A DNA stretch of 60,440 nt from Euryarchaeota archaeon TMED192 (GTDB lineage: Archaea > Thermoplasmatota > Poseidoniia > Poseidoniales > Thalassarchaeaceae): positions 48,931 through 109,370 of the forward strand of contig NHIP02000003.1 of NCBI GenBank assembly GCA_002170775.2. The letters are read 5' to 3'. A program made the translations under genes and the position numbers. Positions 1-8,661 of this stretch are shown here, piece after piece (the first letter of the stretch is position 1; every line of letters starts with the position of its first letter). The notes beneath the pieces were generated by a model. That model worked only from the letters and a program-made list of their open reading frames with translations. It was not told the DNA's origin and did no database searches.

Positions 1-3000
1 GGGATATTCAGAAGAATCTTCCAGTCGATGGGATGTGAGGTGATTCATCTAGGCCATGATAGGAGTGCTGAAGATGTTGCTAAAGCAGCCATACAGGAAG
101 ATGCCCATCTCATAGCGATTACATCCTATCAGGGAGGAGCGGTGGAGATGTTTACCCATACTCGACAAATCTTGGATGAGGCTGGATTCAATCATGTTGT
201 ACTGGTAGGGGGTGGAGGCGGGACGATTCTACCCTCTGAGATAAGACATCTCCGAGACTCTGGAATTGCAAGAATATACTCTCCAGACGATGGACGGGAG
301 CTCGGTCTAACTGGGATGGTGGAAGACGCCATTGGAATGGTCTCCGGAGTCGATCTTACTCTTTCGTCCAGATTTGATTCCATTCAGGATGTAGATTCCA
401 AGGACCATGGGGGTGTTGCAAAACTGCTTACCCTAGTTGAAAGTGGGGATTCGGAACAACTTGGACGTTATCTAAAGAATGACATGGATGGTTGCCCGGT
501 AATTGGGCTCACTGGAACCGGGGGGGCTGGTAAATCTAGCTTGACTGACGAATTGGTCTTGAGGATACATAGGGACAACCCAGAAACAAAAATCGCATTA
601 CTCGCAACGGATCCCACCAGGAAAAGAACCGGAGGGGCACTTCTTGGCGATAGAATCAGAATGAACTCTCTACGAAATCCTCTTTCATTCATGAGGTCCT
701 TTGCAAGTCGCGATAGCGGTAAGGAGCTCTCTGACGCAGTTAGTAGCGCCATCGGGGTATGCAGATCGGTTGGATTCGATCTGATTATCGTAGAAACTAG
801 CGGTATTGGACAGGCTGACGATGCTATTGCCTCTGTTGCGGATGTTTCTCTTTATGTTACTACCAGGGAATATGGCGCTCCGAGTCAGTTGGAAAAGCTG
901 GCAGCATTGGATTTTGCAGATCTTGTTGTCCTCAACAAATTTGACCGTCCAGGAGCTGAAGACGCATTGGTCGAGATTAGAAAACAGGTACGAAGAAATC
1001 GAGAAATGTGGGATTTGGATGATGTTGACATACCGGTAGTCCCTACGATAGCAAGTAGATTTGCTGATGCAGGCGTAGACCAGCTATGGGAGCGTTTGTC
1101 TGAATTATTGAACAATAGGACTGGTTCCTCCTTCGTGGCCAGCTCTGCAAAAATGGGCAAAGACGGCCTCCCTGACAGAGTTCAACCGATTCCTCCATCG
1201 CGACATGGTTACCTGGCCGAGGTATCCAACTGCATCAGGGCATATCACGAAAAGACGGAGTATGAAGCAAATTTAGCCTCCACGATTCAGAATCTGGAGA
1301 AGTCTGCTAATCAAATGGAGGCTGCTGGGCGTGATGGTATCGCCGCAGAATTGAGAGAAGAGGGCAGCCGTCTACGTGTAGAATTAGGCAATCGGGCACT
1401 TGACGATCTCGCTCATTTTGATTCGATTTCAGAAGCCTACTCCTCAGGAAAGACGAGTTATACCGTCAGAGGGAGAGAGATTGAAGTCGAGACGACGAGG
1501 AAGACTTTGTCTGGTTTGGATCTCCCTCGAGTGGCATTGCCAAGAACAGAGGATTGGGGCGATCGGCTAAGATGGATTAGATCTGAAAATATTCCTGGTT
1601 CATTCCCTTTTACAGCAGGTGTCTTTCCATTCAAGAGACAGGATGAGCTCCCAGTGCGTATGTTTGCAGGGGAAGGGTCTGCAGAGAGGACGAATGAGAG
1701 ATATCACTTCCTCGCTGGTGATCAGCCATTCAACCGTCTCTCAGTTGCTTTTGATTCTCCCAGCCTGTATGGCCATGACCCAGTCACTCAACTCGATATA
1801 TTCGGCAAAGTATGTGAGTCCGGGGTTTCGATAAGTACTATTGATGAAATGGAGCGGTTGTTCGAGGGTTTCGATCTGTGCGCGCCTGAGACTAGCGTCT
1901 CTATGACCATAAACGGAAACTACTGGTGGCATCTTGCAGCATTTTTCCGTGTTGCAATGCGACAACAAGTTCGTAAATTCGAGGAAGAGAATGGAAGGCC
2001 ACCCAATGTAGAAGAGGAGTCTGGAATCCGTAAATTCACCCTATCCACAGCGAGAGGAACTGTTCAAGCTGATCAGTTGAAAGAAGCCATGGGTCAGAAT
2101 ACTCTCGTGTTCAATCTTGATACTTCGTTGAGAATGATGGGGGATGTTGCTGAATTCTATGTTCAGAATGAGGTTCGTAATCACTACTTCGTGAGCATCT
2201 CCGGATATCATATTGCAGAGGCAGGTGCTAACCCGATAACTCAGGCTGCTCTAACTCTCTCTAATGGCCTCACTTATGTTGAATTATTCAAGGCCAGAGG
2301 TCTTGATCCAAGTAATTTCCTTCGGAATTTCTCATGGTTCTTCTCGAATGGAATGGATCCCGAGTATGCTGTTATCGGAAGGGTTGCAAGAAGAATATGG
2401 TCGATTGCAATGAGGGATCTATATGGAGTTAGTGAGAGAGGTCAGAAATTGAAGTACCACATTCAATCTTCGGGAAGATCGCTGCATGCCCAAGAGTACA
2501 CATGGAATGACTACAGGACCACGTTGCAGGCGCTATATGCCCTCGCTGATAATGCCAATTCGCTACATACCAACAGCCGCGATGAGGCCTTCGGGACCCC
2601 CACTGAAGAAACGGTGAAGGATGCAGTCGCTATTCAACTGATATTATCGAGAGAATACGGATGGTTGCAAAATGAGAATCCGCTACAAGGTTCATTCGTT
2701 GCCTCTTGGCTGACACGACATGTAGAGGAAGAGATTCTCCGAATATTCGAGGAGATGCATCGTCGGGGAGGGGTTCTTGGGGCTCTAGAAGTCAACTATC
2801 AGAGAAACAGGATACAGGATGAGTCGATGGTTTATGAGCATAGGAAACATACTGGTGAGATTCCGATAATTGGAGTGAATACATTCCAAGATCCGGACGC
2901 TGTCAATCTGTCAGCAGACGATGCTGATTCTTTCAACATGGATGTTACTCGCTCAGACGAGGATGAGAAGAAAATGGTTATTGATCGAAATATAGCATTC

Positions 3001-3171
3001 CGGGATTCTCATCTTTCAGAAGCTGAAAAGGGCATTGAGAGGCTTAAGAAGACGGCTCGAGAAGGCGGTAATCTGTTCGAAGTTATGATGGACGTTGTTG
3101 AGCATTGTACTGTGGGCCAGGTTACAGAAGCACTATTCGAAACAGGCGGCCAATTCAGGAGAAACATGTAA
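1..3171 (+). CDS. icmF: Fused isobutyryl-CoA mutase IcmF (5' truncated)
   Basis: The frame is open from base 1, so the gene starts upstream. About 1,057 residues are visible and the family is near 1,090. Domain order is that of IcmF. A B12-binding Rossmann domain comes first (to about 360); its cobalamin DxHxxG motif would lie just outside the window. A MeaB-type G domain follows, with Walker A GTGGAGKSS near 515-540 and NKFD near 933-945, and then the TIM-barrel mutase (about 1,550-3,165). The mutase carries GVFPFKR and RMFAGEG, which resemble IcmF rather than methylmalonyl-CoA mutase. The expected reaction is interconversion of isobutyryl-CoA and n-butyryl-CoA using adenosylcobalamin, with the G domain acting in cofactor loading. 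An SDR gene follows by 35 bp. The IcmF assignment is firm; the substrate is inferred from motifs. Confidence 0.93.
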   Translation, partial: GIFRRIFQSMGCEVIHLGHDRSAEDVAKAAIQEDAHLIAITSYQGGAVEMFTHTRQILDEAGFNHVVLVGGGGGTILPSEIRHLRDSGIARIYSPDDGRELGLTGMVEDAIGMVSGVDLTLSSRFDSIQDVDSKDHGGVAKLLTLVESGDSEQLGRYLKNDMDGCPVIGLTGTGGAGKSSLTDELVLRIHRDNPETKIALLATDPTRKRTGGALLGDRIRMNSLRNPLSFMRSFASRDSGKELSDAVSSAIGVCRSVGFDLIIVETSGIGQADDAIASVADVSLYVTTREYGAPSQLEKLAALDFADLVVLNKFDRPGAEDALVEIRKQVRRNREMWDLDDVDIPVVPTIASRFADAGVDQLWERLSELLNNRTGSSFVASSAKMGKDGLPDRVQPIPPSRHGYLAEVSNCIRAYHEKTEYEANLASTIQNLEKSANQMEAAGRDGIAAELREEGSRLRVELGNRALDDLAHFDSISEAYSSGKTSYTVRGREIEVETTRKTLSGLDLPRVALPRTEDWGDRLRWIRSENIPGSFPFTAGVFPFKRQDELPVRMFAGEGSAERTNERYHFLAGDQPFNRLSVAFDSPSLYGHDPVTQLDIFGKVCESGVSISTIDEMERLFEGFDLCAPETSVSMTINGNYWWHLAAFFRVAMRQQVRKFEEENGRPPNVEEESGIRKFTLSTARGTVQADQLKEAMGQNTLVFNLDTSLRMMGDVAEFYVQNEVRNHYFVSISGYHIAEAGANPITQAALTLSNGLTYVELFKARGLDPSNFLRNFSWFFSNGMDPEYAVIGRVARRIWSIAMRDLYGVSERGQKLKYHIQSSGRSLHAQEYTWNDYRTTLQALYALADNANSLHTNSRDEAFGTPTEETVKDAVAIQLILSREYGWLQNENPLQGSFVASWLTRHVEEEILRIFEEMHRRGGVLGALEVNYQRNRIQDESMVYEHRKHTGEIPIIGVNTFQDPDAVNLSADDADSFNMDVTRSDEDEKKMVIDRNIAFRDSHLSEAEKGIERLKKTAREGGNLFEVMMDVVEHCTVGQVTEALFETGGQFRRNM

Positions 3172-3206
3172 TCTGGATGGACCGTGGCCAGATATCGGTA
3201 GGTTGG

Positions 3207-3965
3207 ATGATGTCCTCGGCACTTGTCACGGGAGCCTCTAGCGGCATAGGGTTGGAGATCGCCAAAATACTGTCTAAAGATGTCGATCGCCTAGTCATCA
3301 CAGGTAGGCGTGAGGATCTTCTCAATGAATTGGCAGACACTCTCTCTGAATATACTGAAGTCGAAGTTGTAGTTGCGGATCTTTCAATGTCTTCCGAAGT
3401 TGATCGTCTGATCGGCATTGCTGGTGACATCGATATTCTGGTGAACAATGCTGGATACGGGCTTTACGGCAAGATGATGGAGCAAGACAGCAGTCAAATG
3501 CTGGGCATCATTGATGTGAATATTCGCGCGCTCACCTCATTGGGGCACCACTATGCTTCATCAATGCAAAGTCGGGGCAGAGGTAGAATACTCAATGTGG
3601 CTTCAATAGCAGCTTTTCAACCCGGTCCAGGGATGGCAGTTTACTGTGCTAGTAAGGCATTTGTACTCTCATTATCTAGAGCGATGAGTGCTGAGTTGAA
3701 GAAGACGGGGGTCACAGTAACAGCCCTGTGCCCGGGATATGTGGAAACTGGTTTTCAGAGGGTTTCTGGCATGCGCCTTACGGGTGTCGAAATATGGAGT
3801 TCTGTGCCAGTTGACAAAGTAGCCAAGATAGCCGTTAAGGCGATGAGAAAGGGAAGGCGCGAGGTTATTCCGGGTTTTGTCAACTGGTGGGTACCAATCT
3901 TGGGAAGAGTGCTGCCCATAAGCATCCAACTGTGGATTGTAAGGGCTTCATTGATGATGCGATAA
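3207..3965 (+). CDS. Short-chain dehydrogenase/reductase
   Basis: A classical SDR of 252 residues. The N-terminal cofactor motif TGASSGIG is followed by NNAG, a catalytic-region serine, and YCASK (YxxxK). The open frame extends to 3105 inside icmF, but the cofactor motif begins right after the ATGs at 3207 and 3210, so the internal start is used. It lies 35 bp after icmF on the same strand and could be cotranscribed. It converges on mutM with a one-base gap. A hydrophobic C-terminal stretch (about residues 225-248) may associate with membrane, as in some acyl or lipid-active SDRs. NAD(P)-dependent carbonyl/alcohol chemistry is expected; the substrate cannot be read from sequence. Confidence 0.9.
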   Translation: MMSSALVTGASSGIGLEIAKILSKDVDRLVITGRREDLLNELADTLSEYTEVEVVVADLSMSSEVDRLIGIAGDIDILVNNAGYGLYGKMMEQDSSQMLGIIDVNIRALTSLGHHYASSMQSRGRGRILNVASIAAFQPGPGMAVYCASKAFVLSLSRAMSAELKKTGVTVTALCPGYVETGFQRVSGMRLTGVEIWSSVPVDKVAKIAVKAMRKGRREVIPGFVNWWVPILGRVLPISIQLWIVRASLMMR

Positions 3966-3966
3966 T

Positions 3967-4860
3967 TCATCGCTGGCAACTTGAACAGGCATATGTTGAC
4001 CTGCCGGATTGAATATATCTTGAGACTGTGCCTTTGCAATCCCGATTGAGACACTTTTCGCCTTCTCTGCCGTAAACTTGGAACGATAATGGGAAGTATC
4101 CGAGCGCATTATCGCCGTCAACTCCGCGATAATCCCTCAATGTCGAACCCCCTGCGTCTATTGCTTCTACCATGACCTGATGTATTGAGCTAACAAGCCT
4201 GTGAATACGCTCAGTTGGGCCTTTTATTGAAGAAATGGTTCCAGCTTTCCTTCTAGGGGAGAGACGCGCTCTACTCAAAGCCTCACAGACGTAGATATTT
4301 CCGAGGCCCGCCACTACTCTCTGATCCAACAATGCTGACTTCAAGGGTGCTTTTTTACCAATCAAAGAGCGATTCAGAATATCTGGAGTTAGCGTGGATG
4401 GGAGAGGATCAGGACCCAGTTTGGCTAACATCGGGTGATCATCCTCAAAACCAGGCTCTATGAGATCGATGAAACCGAATCTTCTTGGATCGGAGTATAT
4501 TGCAGTGTAACCATTTTCAAAGTTGATTATTATCCAATCGTGGGGTCCTTCGCCTGATCCGATTTCACCGCCATGAGCGAATCTTCCAGGTCTTGTTATG
4601 ACATCGTCTCGGAGTATAGTCCAGCGGCCGGACATTCCAAGGTGACTGAGTAATGTCCATCCGTTATCGAGATCTATCAAGAGGTACTTCGCTCGTCTTC
4701 TCAAGGATGATATTTTTCTGCCTTGCACTTGTTCATTCAGGTTTTCGGGAATGGGGAATCTAAGATTGCTTCTTCTTTTCTCGACATATCGTATATTGAG
4801 CCCTAGGAGGGCCGCTTCTAATCCCCGGCGGACGGTCTCGACCTCCGGTAACTCAGGCAT
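3967..4860 (-). CDS. mutM: Formamidopyrimidine-DNA glycosylase (Fpg/MutM)
   Basis: A 297-residue protein beginning MPELPEVETVRRG. Pro2 would be the catalytic nucleophile and Glu3 the acid, as in Fpg. The central GLGNIYVCEALSRA matches the helix-two-turn-helix region. The C-terminus holds a four-cysteine zinc finger (C-x4-C, then C-x2-C). It excises oxidised purines such as 8-oxoguanine and nicks the abasic site by beta/delta elimination. The start is fixed because processing must leave proline at the N-terminus. Fpg is mainly a bacterial enzyme and archaea usually rely on Ogg/AGOG types, so a transferred origin is plausible. It is followed at 37 bp by the leftward fibrillarin gene. Confidence 0.95.
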   Translation of the reverse strand: MPELPEVETVRRGLEAALLGLNIRYVEKRRSNLRFPIPENLNEQVQGRKISSLRRRAKYLLIDLDNGWTLLSHLGMSGRWTILRDDVITRPGRFAHGGEIGSGEGPHDWIIINFENGYTAIYSDPRRFGFIDLIEPGFEDDHPMLAKLGPDPLPSTLTPDILNRSLIGKKAPLKSALLDQRVVAGLGNIYVCEALSRARLSPRRKAGTISSIKGPTERIHRLVSSIHQVMVEAIDAGGSTLRDYRGVDGDNALGYFPLSFQVYGREGEKCLNRDCKGTVSRYIQSGRSTYACSSCQR

Positions 4861-4897
4861 GATGTGTGAGCCGAGAAAATAGTCATGAGGATGATGG

Positions 4898-5602
4898 TCA
4901 TAGTTTCCTTACAACTATGACTGAATGCTGTTCCTCAAGACCGCTAAGGTCTATTCGCTCGATTAATTCCAAGTGCTCGGATTGACGGATTTTGGATTCA
5001 GCGTCACTAAAGAGTGCCTCGTCGCCTCCTCCGGTCCATCGCTCACTAGCGGCTTTGATAGCAATCATCCCCATGCCTTGTGATTCGAGTAGAACACGGG
5101 TTGCTTCGATGAATGTTGTAGCCTGATCGGGCATACTCAAATCTTGGAAAAGCCATTGAGCTCTAGTTCTAACATAAGGTATGACAGAATGAGGTGTGCG
5201 AGCATTACCGAGGATGGGCACGATACCTGGTCGTTTTTCAGACAGTGAGATGAAATCCCTCATCATCCTTGGAGAAATGTCAATTGCAACGATTTGTCCA
5301 CCGTGATGATTTCCAGCACCACACACATGGTCGTGAAGATGGCTGACCGTTGTGCCGCTTGAGGCTCCAAGATACACACAATCTGCTCCGGTAGATGGTA
5401 TCAGTTCCGAAGGGTTTGATGTACAACGGAGTAGAGTTGCTGCAACCTTAGATCTACGAGCGTCCCATCTCCTCCATTCGTTTCTTCCATCTCTCTTTCG
5501 TCTTTCACCCGATACTGAAACACCACGTACCGCATTTCTTGTCCATAATGAGCCCCCTTCCCGGCGTATCCCCCAACCTATGGGATGTGATCTGACCATC
5601 AT
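4898..5602 (-). CDS. flpA: Fibrillarin-like rRNA/tRNA 2'-O-methyltransferase
   Basis: A 234-residue fibrillarin homologue. The SAM-binding motif GASSGTTVSHLHDHV is followed by an acidic strand (IVAIDIS), then RMMRDF and a QDLSMPDQ stretch matching the family's QDVAQPNQ. Fibrillarin is the catalytic subunit of archaeal box C/D sRNPs, which 2'-O-methylate rRNA and tRNA with guide RNAs, Nop5 and L7Ae. The nop5 gene ends 6 bp upstream on the same strand, the usual archaeal pairing and a likely operon. The first ~35 residues are Arg-rich and less typical, so an internal start is possible. Confidence 0.93.
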   Translation of the reverse strand: MMVRSHPIGWGIRREGGSLWTRNAVRGVSVSGERRKRDGRNEWRRWDARRSKVAATLLRCTSNPSELIPSTGADCVYLGASSGTTVSHLHDHVCGAGNHHGGQIVAIDISPRMMRDFISLSEKRPGIVPILGNARTPHSVIPYVRTRAQWLFQDLSMPDQATTFIEATRVLLESQGMGMIAIKAASERWTGGGDEALFSDAESKIRQSEHLELIERIDLSGLEEQHSVIVVRKL

Positions 5603-5608
5603 ATAACC

Positions 5609-6613
5609 TCACTTTCTTCGAGGGGGCGAAGGGAATCTAGAACGAATCTCCTCGGATTTCTTATGAATCTCTCCGATCTCATCATCAGACCACGGAGTTC
5701 CATCGAAGTGATCAATTCGAGATGCTATACTGGCCTTACCAGCCAAAAACCGGGCTATCTTCCCACGGACCCACCGGGGTGACCGGCTCACTTGAGGCAT
5801 TGAGAAAATAACTGAGCCGTGCTTTGGAGGAGGTGCTCCTCGACGATGTGCCGCCATAGCAGCATGGGCGCCGAGAACTTGAATCGAGCCTGAAGGCATT
5901 CGTGCAAGTCTCTCTCTTCCGCCTGCTAAAACACATAATTTGGCGGCTCCGAGGGGGCCGAATAGTTTGGATAGAGTTGGTAGGTAATTAGCTGCCATGG
6001 ATCGTATCGCCTGTTCACTTAATTCAAGGCTCTTTGCGATACCAAGGCACCTTTCTGCTGATTCCTTCATTGCACTCCACTCCTCTGCCCCCGGAGGATG
6101 AGGCGGGGGTTCGGTTTCCAAATCGCTTGCTGCGACTTGCAGTGATTCGGAACTTGCAATCGCGGATGGAATCAAATCCCTCTTCACATCGAGATCAAGA
6201 GCGGGGAGTAACAATCCTGCCCATTCAATGCACCTCGCCTCGATAGTTGTCCAAGCAGATCGGAGTTCAGTCTGAGAAGATACTAGCATATCCAACCTCC
6301 TGTCTGGGTCGCCAGCAGACATCGCGACGCCTCGACGTGCGAGAATAATAGCGGCGCTAGCTACCATCTGCTCCTCCTCAAGAGTTATTTCTGGCCAATC
6401 AGAAATATCTAGATGTCCAAATGGATCTAATCGGGCGTCAGGGAATCGCTCAGATAGGACTCTTGTTTCTTGGGTCATTCTTCCGCGTTGTAGATCCCCT
6501 AGGCGATTAGCAACCTTGGATGAAGTCCTTGATGCCGTCCAAGCAGACTCATCCAAGATGTTGAGATCTTCGTCGATGACCCTAGCAAGTCTCCAGTCGT
6601 AGACGATGCGCAT
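5609..6613 (-). CDS. nop5: Nop5 (Nop56/58-family) box C/D sRNP protein
   Basis: A 334-residue protein. The C-terminal half carries the Nop signature: GAAKLCVLAGGRERLARMPS, then IQVLGAHAAMAAHRRG, APPPKHG and SPRWVRGKIARFLAGK. This half binds the L7Ae-C/D RNA complex. The N-terminal half docks fibrillarin and the middle coiled coil dimerises. It is first in a two-gene leftward unit with flpA, 6 bp apart, which supports a sRNP operon. It is divergent from tfs across 148 bp. The N-terminal domain is poorly conserved relative to other archaea. The identification rests on the Nop domain and the neighbour. Confidence 0.92.
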   Translation of the reverse strand: MRIVYDWRLARVIDEDLNILDESAWTASRTSSKVANRLGDLQRGRMTQETRVLSERFPDARLDPFGHLDISDWPEITLEEEQMVASAAIILARRGVAMSAGDPDRRLDMLVSSQTELRSAWTTIEARCIEWAGLLLPALDLDVKRDLIPSAIASSESLQVAASDLETEPPPHPPGAEEWSAMKESAERCLGIAKSLELSEQAIRSMAANYLPTLSKLFGPLGAAKLCVLAGGRERLARMPSGSIQVLGAHAAMAAHRRGAPPPKHGSVIFSMPQVSRSPRWVRGKIARFLAGKASIASRIDHFDGTPWSDDEIGEIHKKSEEIRSRFPSPPRRK

Positions 6614-6685
6614 GGCCTAGCGTGGAGGAGGCTTAACTTCAACGATATGGGAGATGCAGATTATTCCAATTGACGTTCATATGAC

Positions 6686-6693
6686 TATATATT
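6686..6693 (+). promoter_or_regulatory. TATA-box-like element upstream of tfs
   Basis: TATATATT lies in the 148-bp divergent spacer, about 70 bases before the tfs ATG. It is the best TATA match in the spacer, and archaeal promoters place TATA about 25-30 bases before transcription start, so a 5' leader of roughly 40 bases is implied. This is inference from sequence only. Confidence 0.4.
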
Positions 6694-6761
6694 GAGCCCT
6701 ATCAATGGGAGCATTCAAAAAACTAAGTCGTTGACTATCAGCAGTCTACTGCGGTGCGAGT

Positions 6762-7139
6762 ATGTTTTGTCCAGAGTGCGGTACACTAAGTTTCGTTGAT
6801 CCGAGCGGGAACATAAGGTGTACAAATTACAAGTGCGGATATGAGGGGCCTGTGGGTGGAAGAGACGGTTCTGGGAGCATCGTTATAGGGTCTGATGGAA
6901 AGGAAATAGATCTTACCAATACTAAATCATCGACTCAATCGACTGATTTGAAACATCTGACCGAGGTTCAGGCCCCCGATGTTGCAAGAGGGACATTGCG
7001 GGTAGGGGACTATCGATGCCCGAAATGCGATGGGGACCGTATCTTCGTTGAGTTGCAACAAACGAGGTCTAGCGACGAGCCTGAGACGAAAATATGTACC
7101 TGTGAGGGGTGCGGTCATCGATTCAGGGAATATCAATGA
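6762..7139 (+). CDS. tfs: Transcription factor S (TFIIS/RPB9-like)
   Basis: A 125-residue protein with two zinc ribbons. The N-terminal ribbon (CPECG ... CTNYKCGY) resembles RPB9. The C-terminal TFIIS-type ribbon (CPKC ... CEGCGHRFREY) contains QTRSSDEPET, including the acidic Asp-Glu pair that enters the polymerase channel. Archaeal TFS stimulates transcript cleavage by stalled RNA polymerase. It is followed by pcn on the same strand 64 bp downstream. Length and motif order are normal for the family. A polymerase subunit role instead of a cleavage factor is unlikely because the Asp-Glu pair is intact. Confidence 0.93.
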   Translation: MFCPECGTLSFVDPSGNIRCTNYKCGYEGPVGGRDGSGSIVIGSDGKEIDLTNTKSSTQSTDLKHLTEVQAPDVARGTLRVGDYRCPKCDGDRIFVELQQTRSSDEPETKICTCEGCGHRFREYQ

Positions 7140-7203
7140 AGCATTATGGGGCTCTGGGAAGGATGAATAACCTCCGGGAGCCATTATTTTTAGGAGCGAG
7201 CGT

Positions 7204-7956
7204 ATGCTGAGGGTAACTGCCAAGCAGCAGGTCATGAGAGAAATCGTAGACCTACTTTCAATTCTGGACAATGAAGAAGCGAAATTTCGTTGGGGCGAGA
7301 AGGGGTTAGCTTGCTCTTCAGTGGATGTAAGCCATGTTGCTATGCTTGAAATGATGGTCGCAGATGAATGCTTCGAGACTTACGAAGTTGATCCCGTTGA
7401 TGTTGGGATGGATCTACGTAAGTTGGGGGAGGTGCTAGCACTGGCTGGACCAAACGATTTGATTGAATTGGACTACGACGAGACTACGAGTTCAATGATT
7501 GTGCATGTAAGCGAGGTAAGAAGAACGATCAGGGGGCTTGACACTTCGATGATTGAAGAAGTCAAGCTTCCAAGTCTTGATTTCGATGGGATGAAAGTGG
7601 TTATCCCTACAGATAAATTCACCCGATCTTTTAGAGCTGCCAAGTTGGGGGGCGATCTTGTCGATCTTTCTGTTGATGCAAGTCATTTCGCAGTTCGTTC
7701 GGGTGAGCCGACTGGCGAATCTGTTGAGACTAAGTTCGAAGCGGGAGAATTGGGTGAACTATCAGTGAAACAGCCTTCTACATCGACATATTCAATCAGA
7801 TTCCCGAACGAGTTAGCTAGGAAAATAAATCCAGGTGCTACAGAATCTCTTGAAATTAAATTCAAGGCCTCATACCCACTGAAGGTGGATTGGGTGAGTA
7901 ACGGGGGAGGGGCGAAATGGACCTTCCTTCTAGCTCCCAGAGTGACTAACGAGTGA
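7204..7956 (+). CDS. pcn: DNA polymerase sliding clamp (PCNA)
   Basis: A 250-residue protein with the two-domain PCNA fold. The N-terminal half includes FRWGEKGLACSSVDVSHVAM and VGMDLRKLGEVLALAG. The interdomain and C-terminal part include DKFTRSFRAAKLGGD and the terminal APRVTNE, equivalent to the family's LAPRI/E end. It trimerises around DNA and tethers polymerases, FEN1, ligase and other factors. It starts at ATG with GGAG about eight bases upstream. It follows tfs and converges on the FGE-like gene with a 4-bp gap. Confidence 0.95.
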   Translation: MLRVTAKQQVMREIVDLLSILDNEEAKFRWGEKGLACSSVDVSHVAMLEMMVADECFETYEVDPVDVGMDLRKLGEVLALAGPNDLIELDYDETTSSMIVHVSEVRRTIRGLDTSMIEEVKLPSLDFDGMKVVIPTDKFTRSFRAAKLGGDLVDLSVDASHFAVRSGEPTGESVETKFEAGELGELSVKQPSTSTYSIRFPNELARKINPGATESLEIKFKASYPLKVDWVSNGGGAKWTFLLAPRVTNE

Positions 7957-7960
7957 GCAT

Positions 7961-8659
7961 TTACTCAAATTTCCAACCTGACTCTGTCTGGATGTATGTT
8001 GGTGTCTTTGGACGCCAGAGTATAGCAGTCGATAATCCCAAAAATACCCCACCCATTACTAAACCCAGCCATCCTTCAGATATGTATCCGGGAGATGCAT
8101 TGAACCACGCCCATATGAATGACGGCAGTACTCCCGTTGCAAGGCATATTACGGCCTCCTGCTTCAGAATTTTTTTAGCGTCACCGGTCCGTGGAAGTCG
8201 GATCGGCGTTTCAGAATATTTCGATTCCCTTCGGACTAGACGCAGAGGGTGAGAATCGGCTATCTCGATTGGCCTTGTTGATTCTAAGACCCCTCTCTCA
8301 GACCAGATCCTTACTCGTCTGGTTGTTATTTCCCCGTCCCCAGTCCATGGCCTACCATCGCACGGTTTCCCCCAATAGTTGCTGGCTGAATCGGCCAATA
8401 TCTCTATGCAGCCCAAATCGGCGTGTATCAGGCCCTGTGCCTTGGAAACCGCCCACTCTGACTCGGATGCTACTTCTGCTTCTCCAGATTTTATCATATC
8501 TGCTGCAATCTTGGCTGGTACAGGATTCTTAGTAATTTTAAATGATTTTGATATCTTTACCTGATGGCGCGGGCCCATACCCCCCCTTAGGATGGAGCGA
8601 TCATTAGATCCTAGCATGGCTGATCCTGGGTTCACTTGGGCCCAATCGAGACCCTGCAT
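7961..8659 (-). CDS. Degenerate FGE/sulfatase-modifying-like domain with two C-terminal TM segments
   Basis: About 232 residues. The first ~120 resemble a shortened formylglycine-generating-enzyme-like (FGE-sulfatase) domain: MLGS for the usual MGS, PRHQVKISKSFKITKNPVP for the F-I-x-K-x-PVT strand, ASESEWAVSKAQG for PTEAEWEYAARGG, and a following EWVxD-like GCIEILADS. Active-site cysteines of true FGE are not evident. Two hydrophobic helices follow near the C-terminus. The ATG at 8659 sits 2 bp past the ABC transporter stop with GAGGT upstream; an ATG at 8704 would overlap that gene by 43 bp. Coupling to the exporter suggests a membrane accessory role. FGE relationship is inference from motif spacing. 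Confidence 0.6.
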   Translation of the reverse strand: MQGLDWAQVNPGSAMLGSNDRSILRGGMGPRHQVKISKSFKITKNPVPAKIAADMIKSGEAEVASESEWAVSKAQGLIHADLGCIEILADSASNYWGKPCDGRPWTGDGEITTRRVRIWSERGVLESTRPIEIADSHPLRLVRRESKYSETPIRLPRTGDAKKILKQEAVICLATGVLPSFIWAWFNASPGYISEGWLGLVMGGVFLGLSTAILWRPKTPTYIQTESGWKFE

Positions 8660-8661
8660 AC

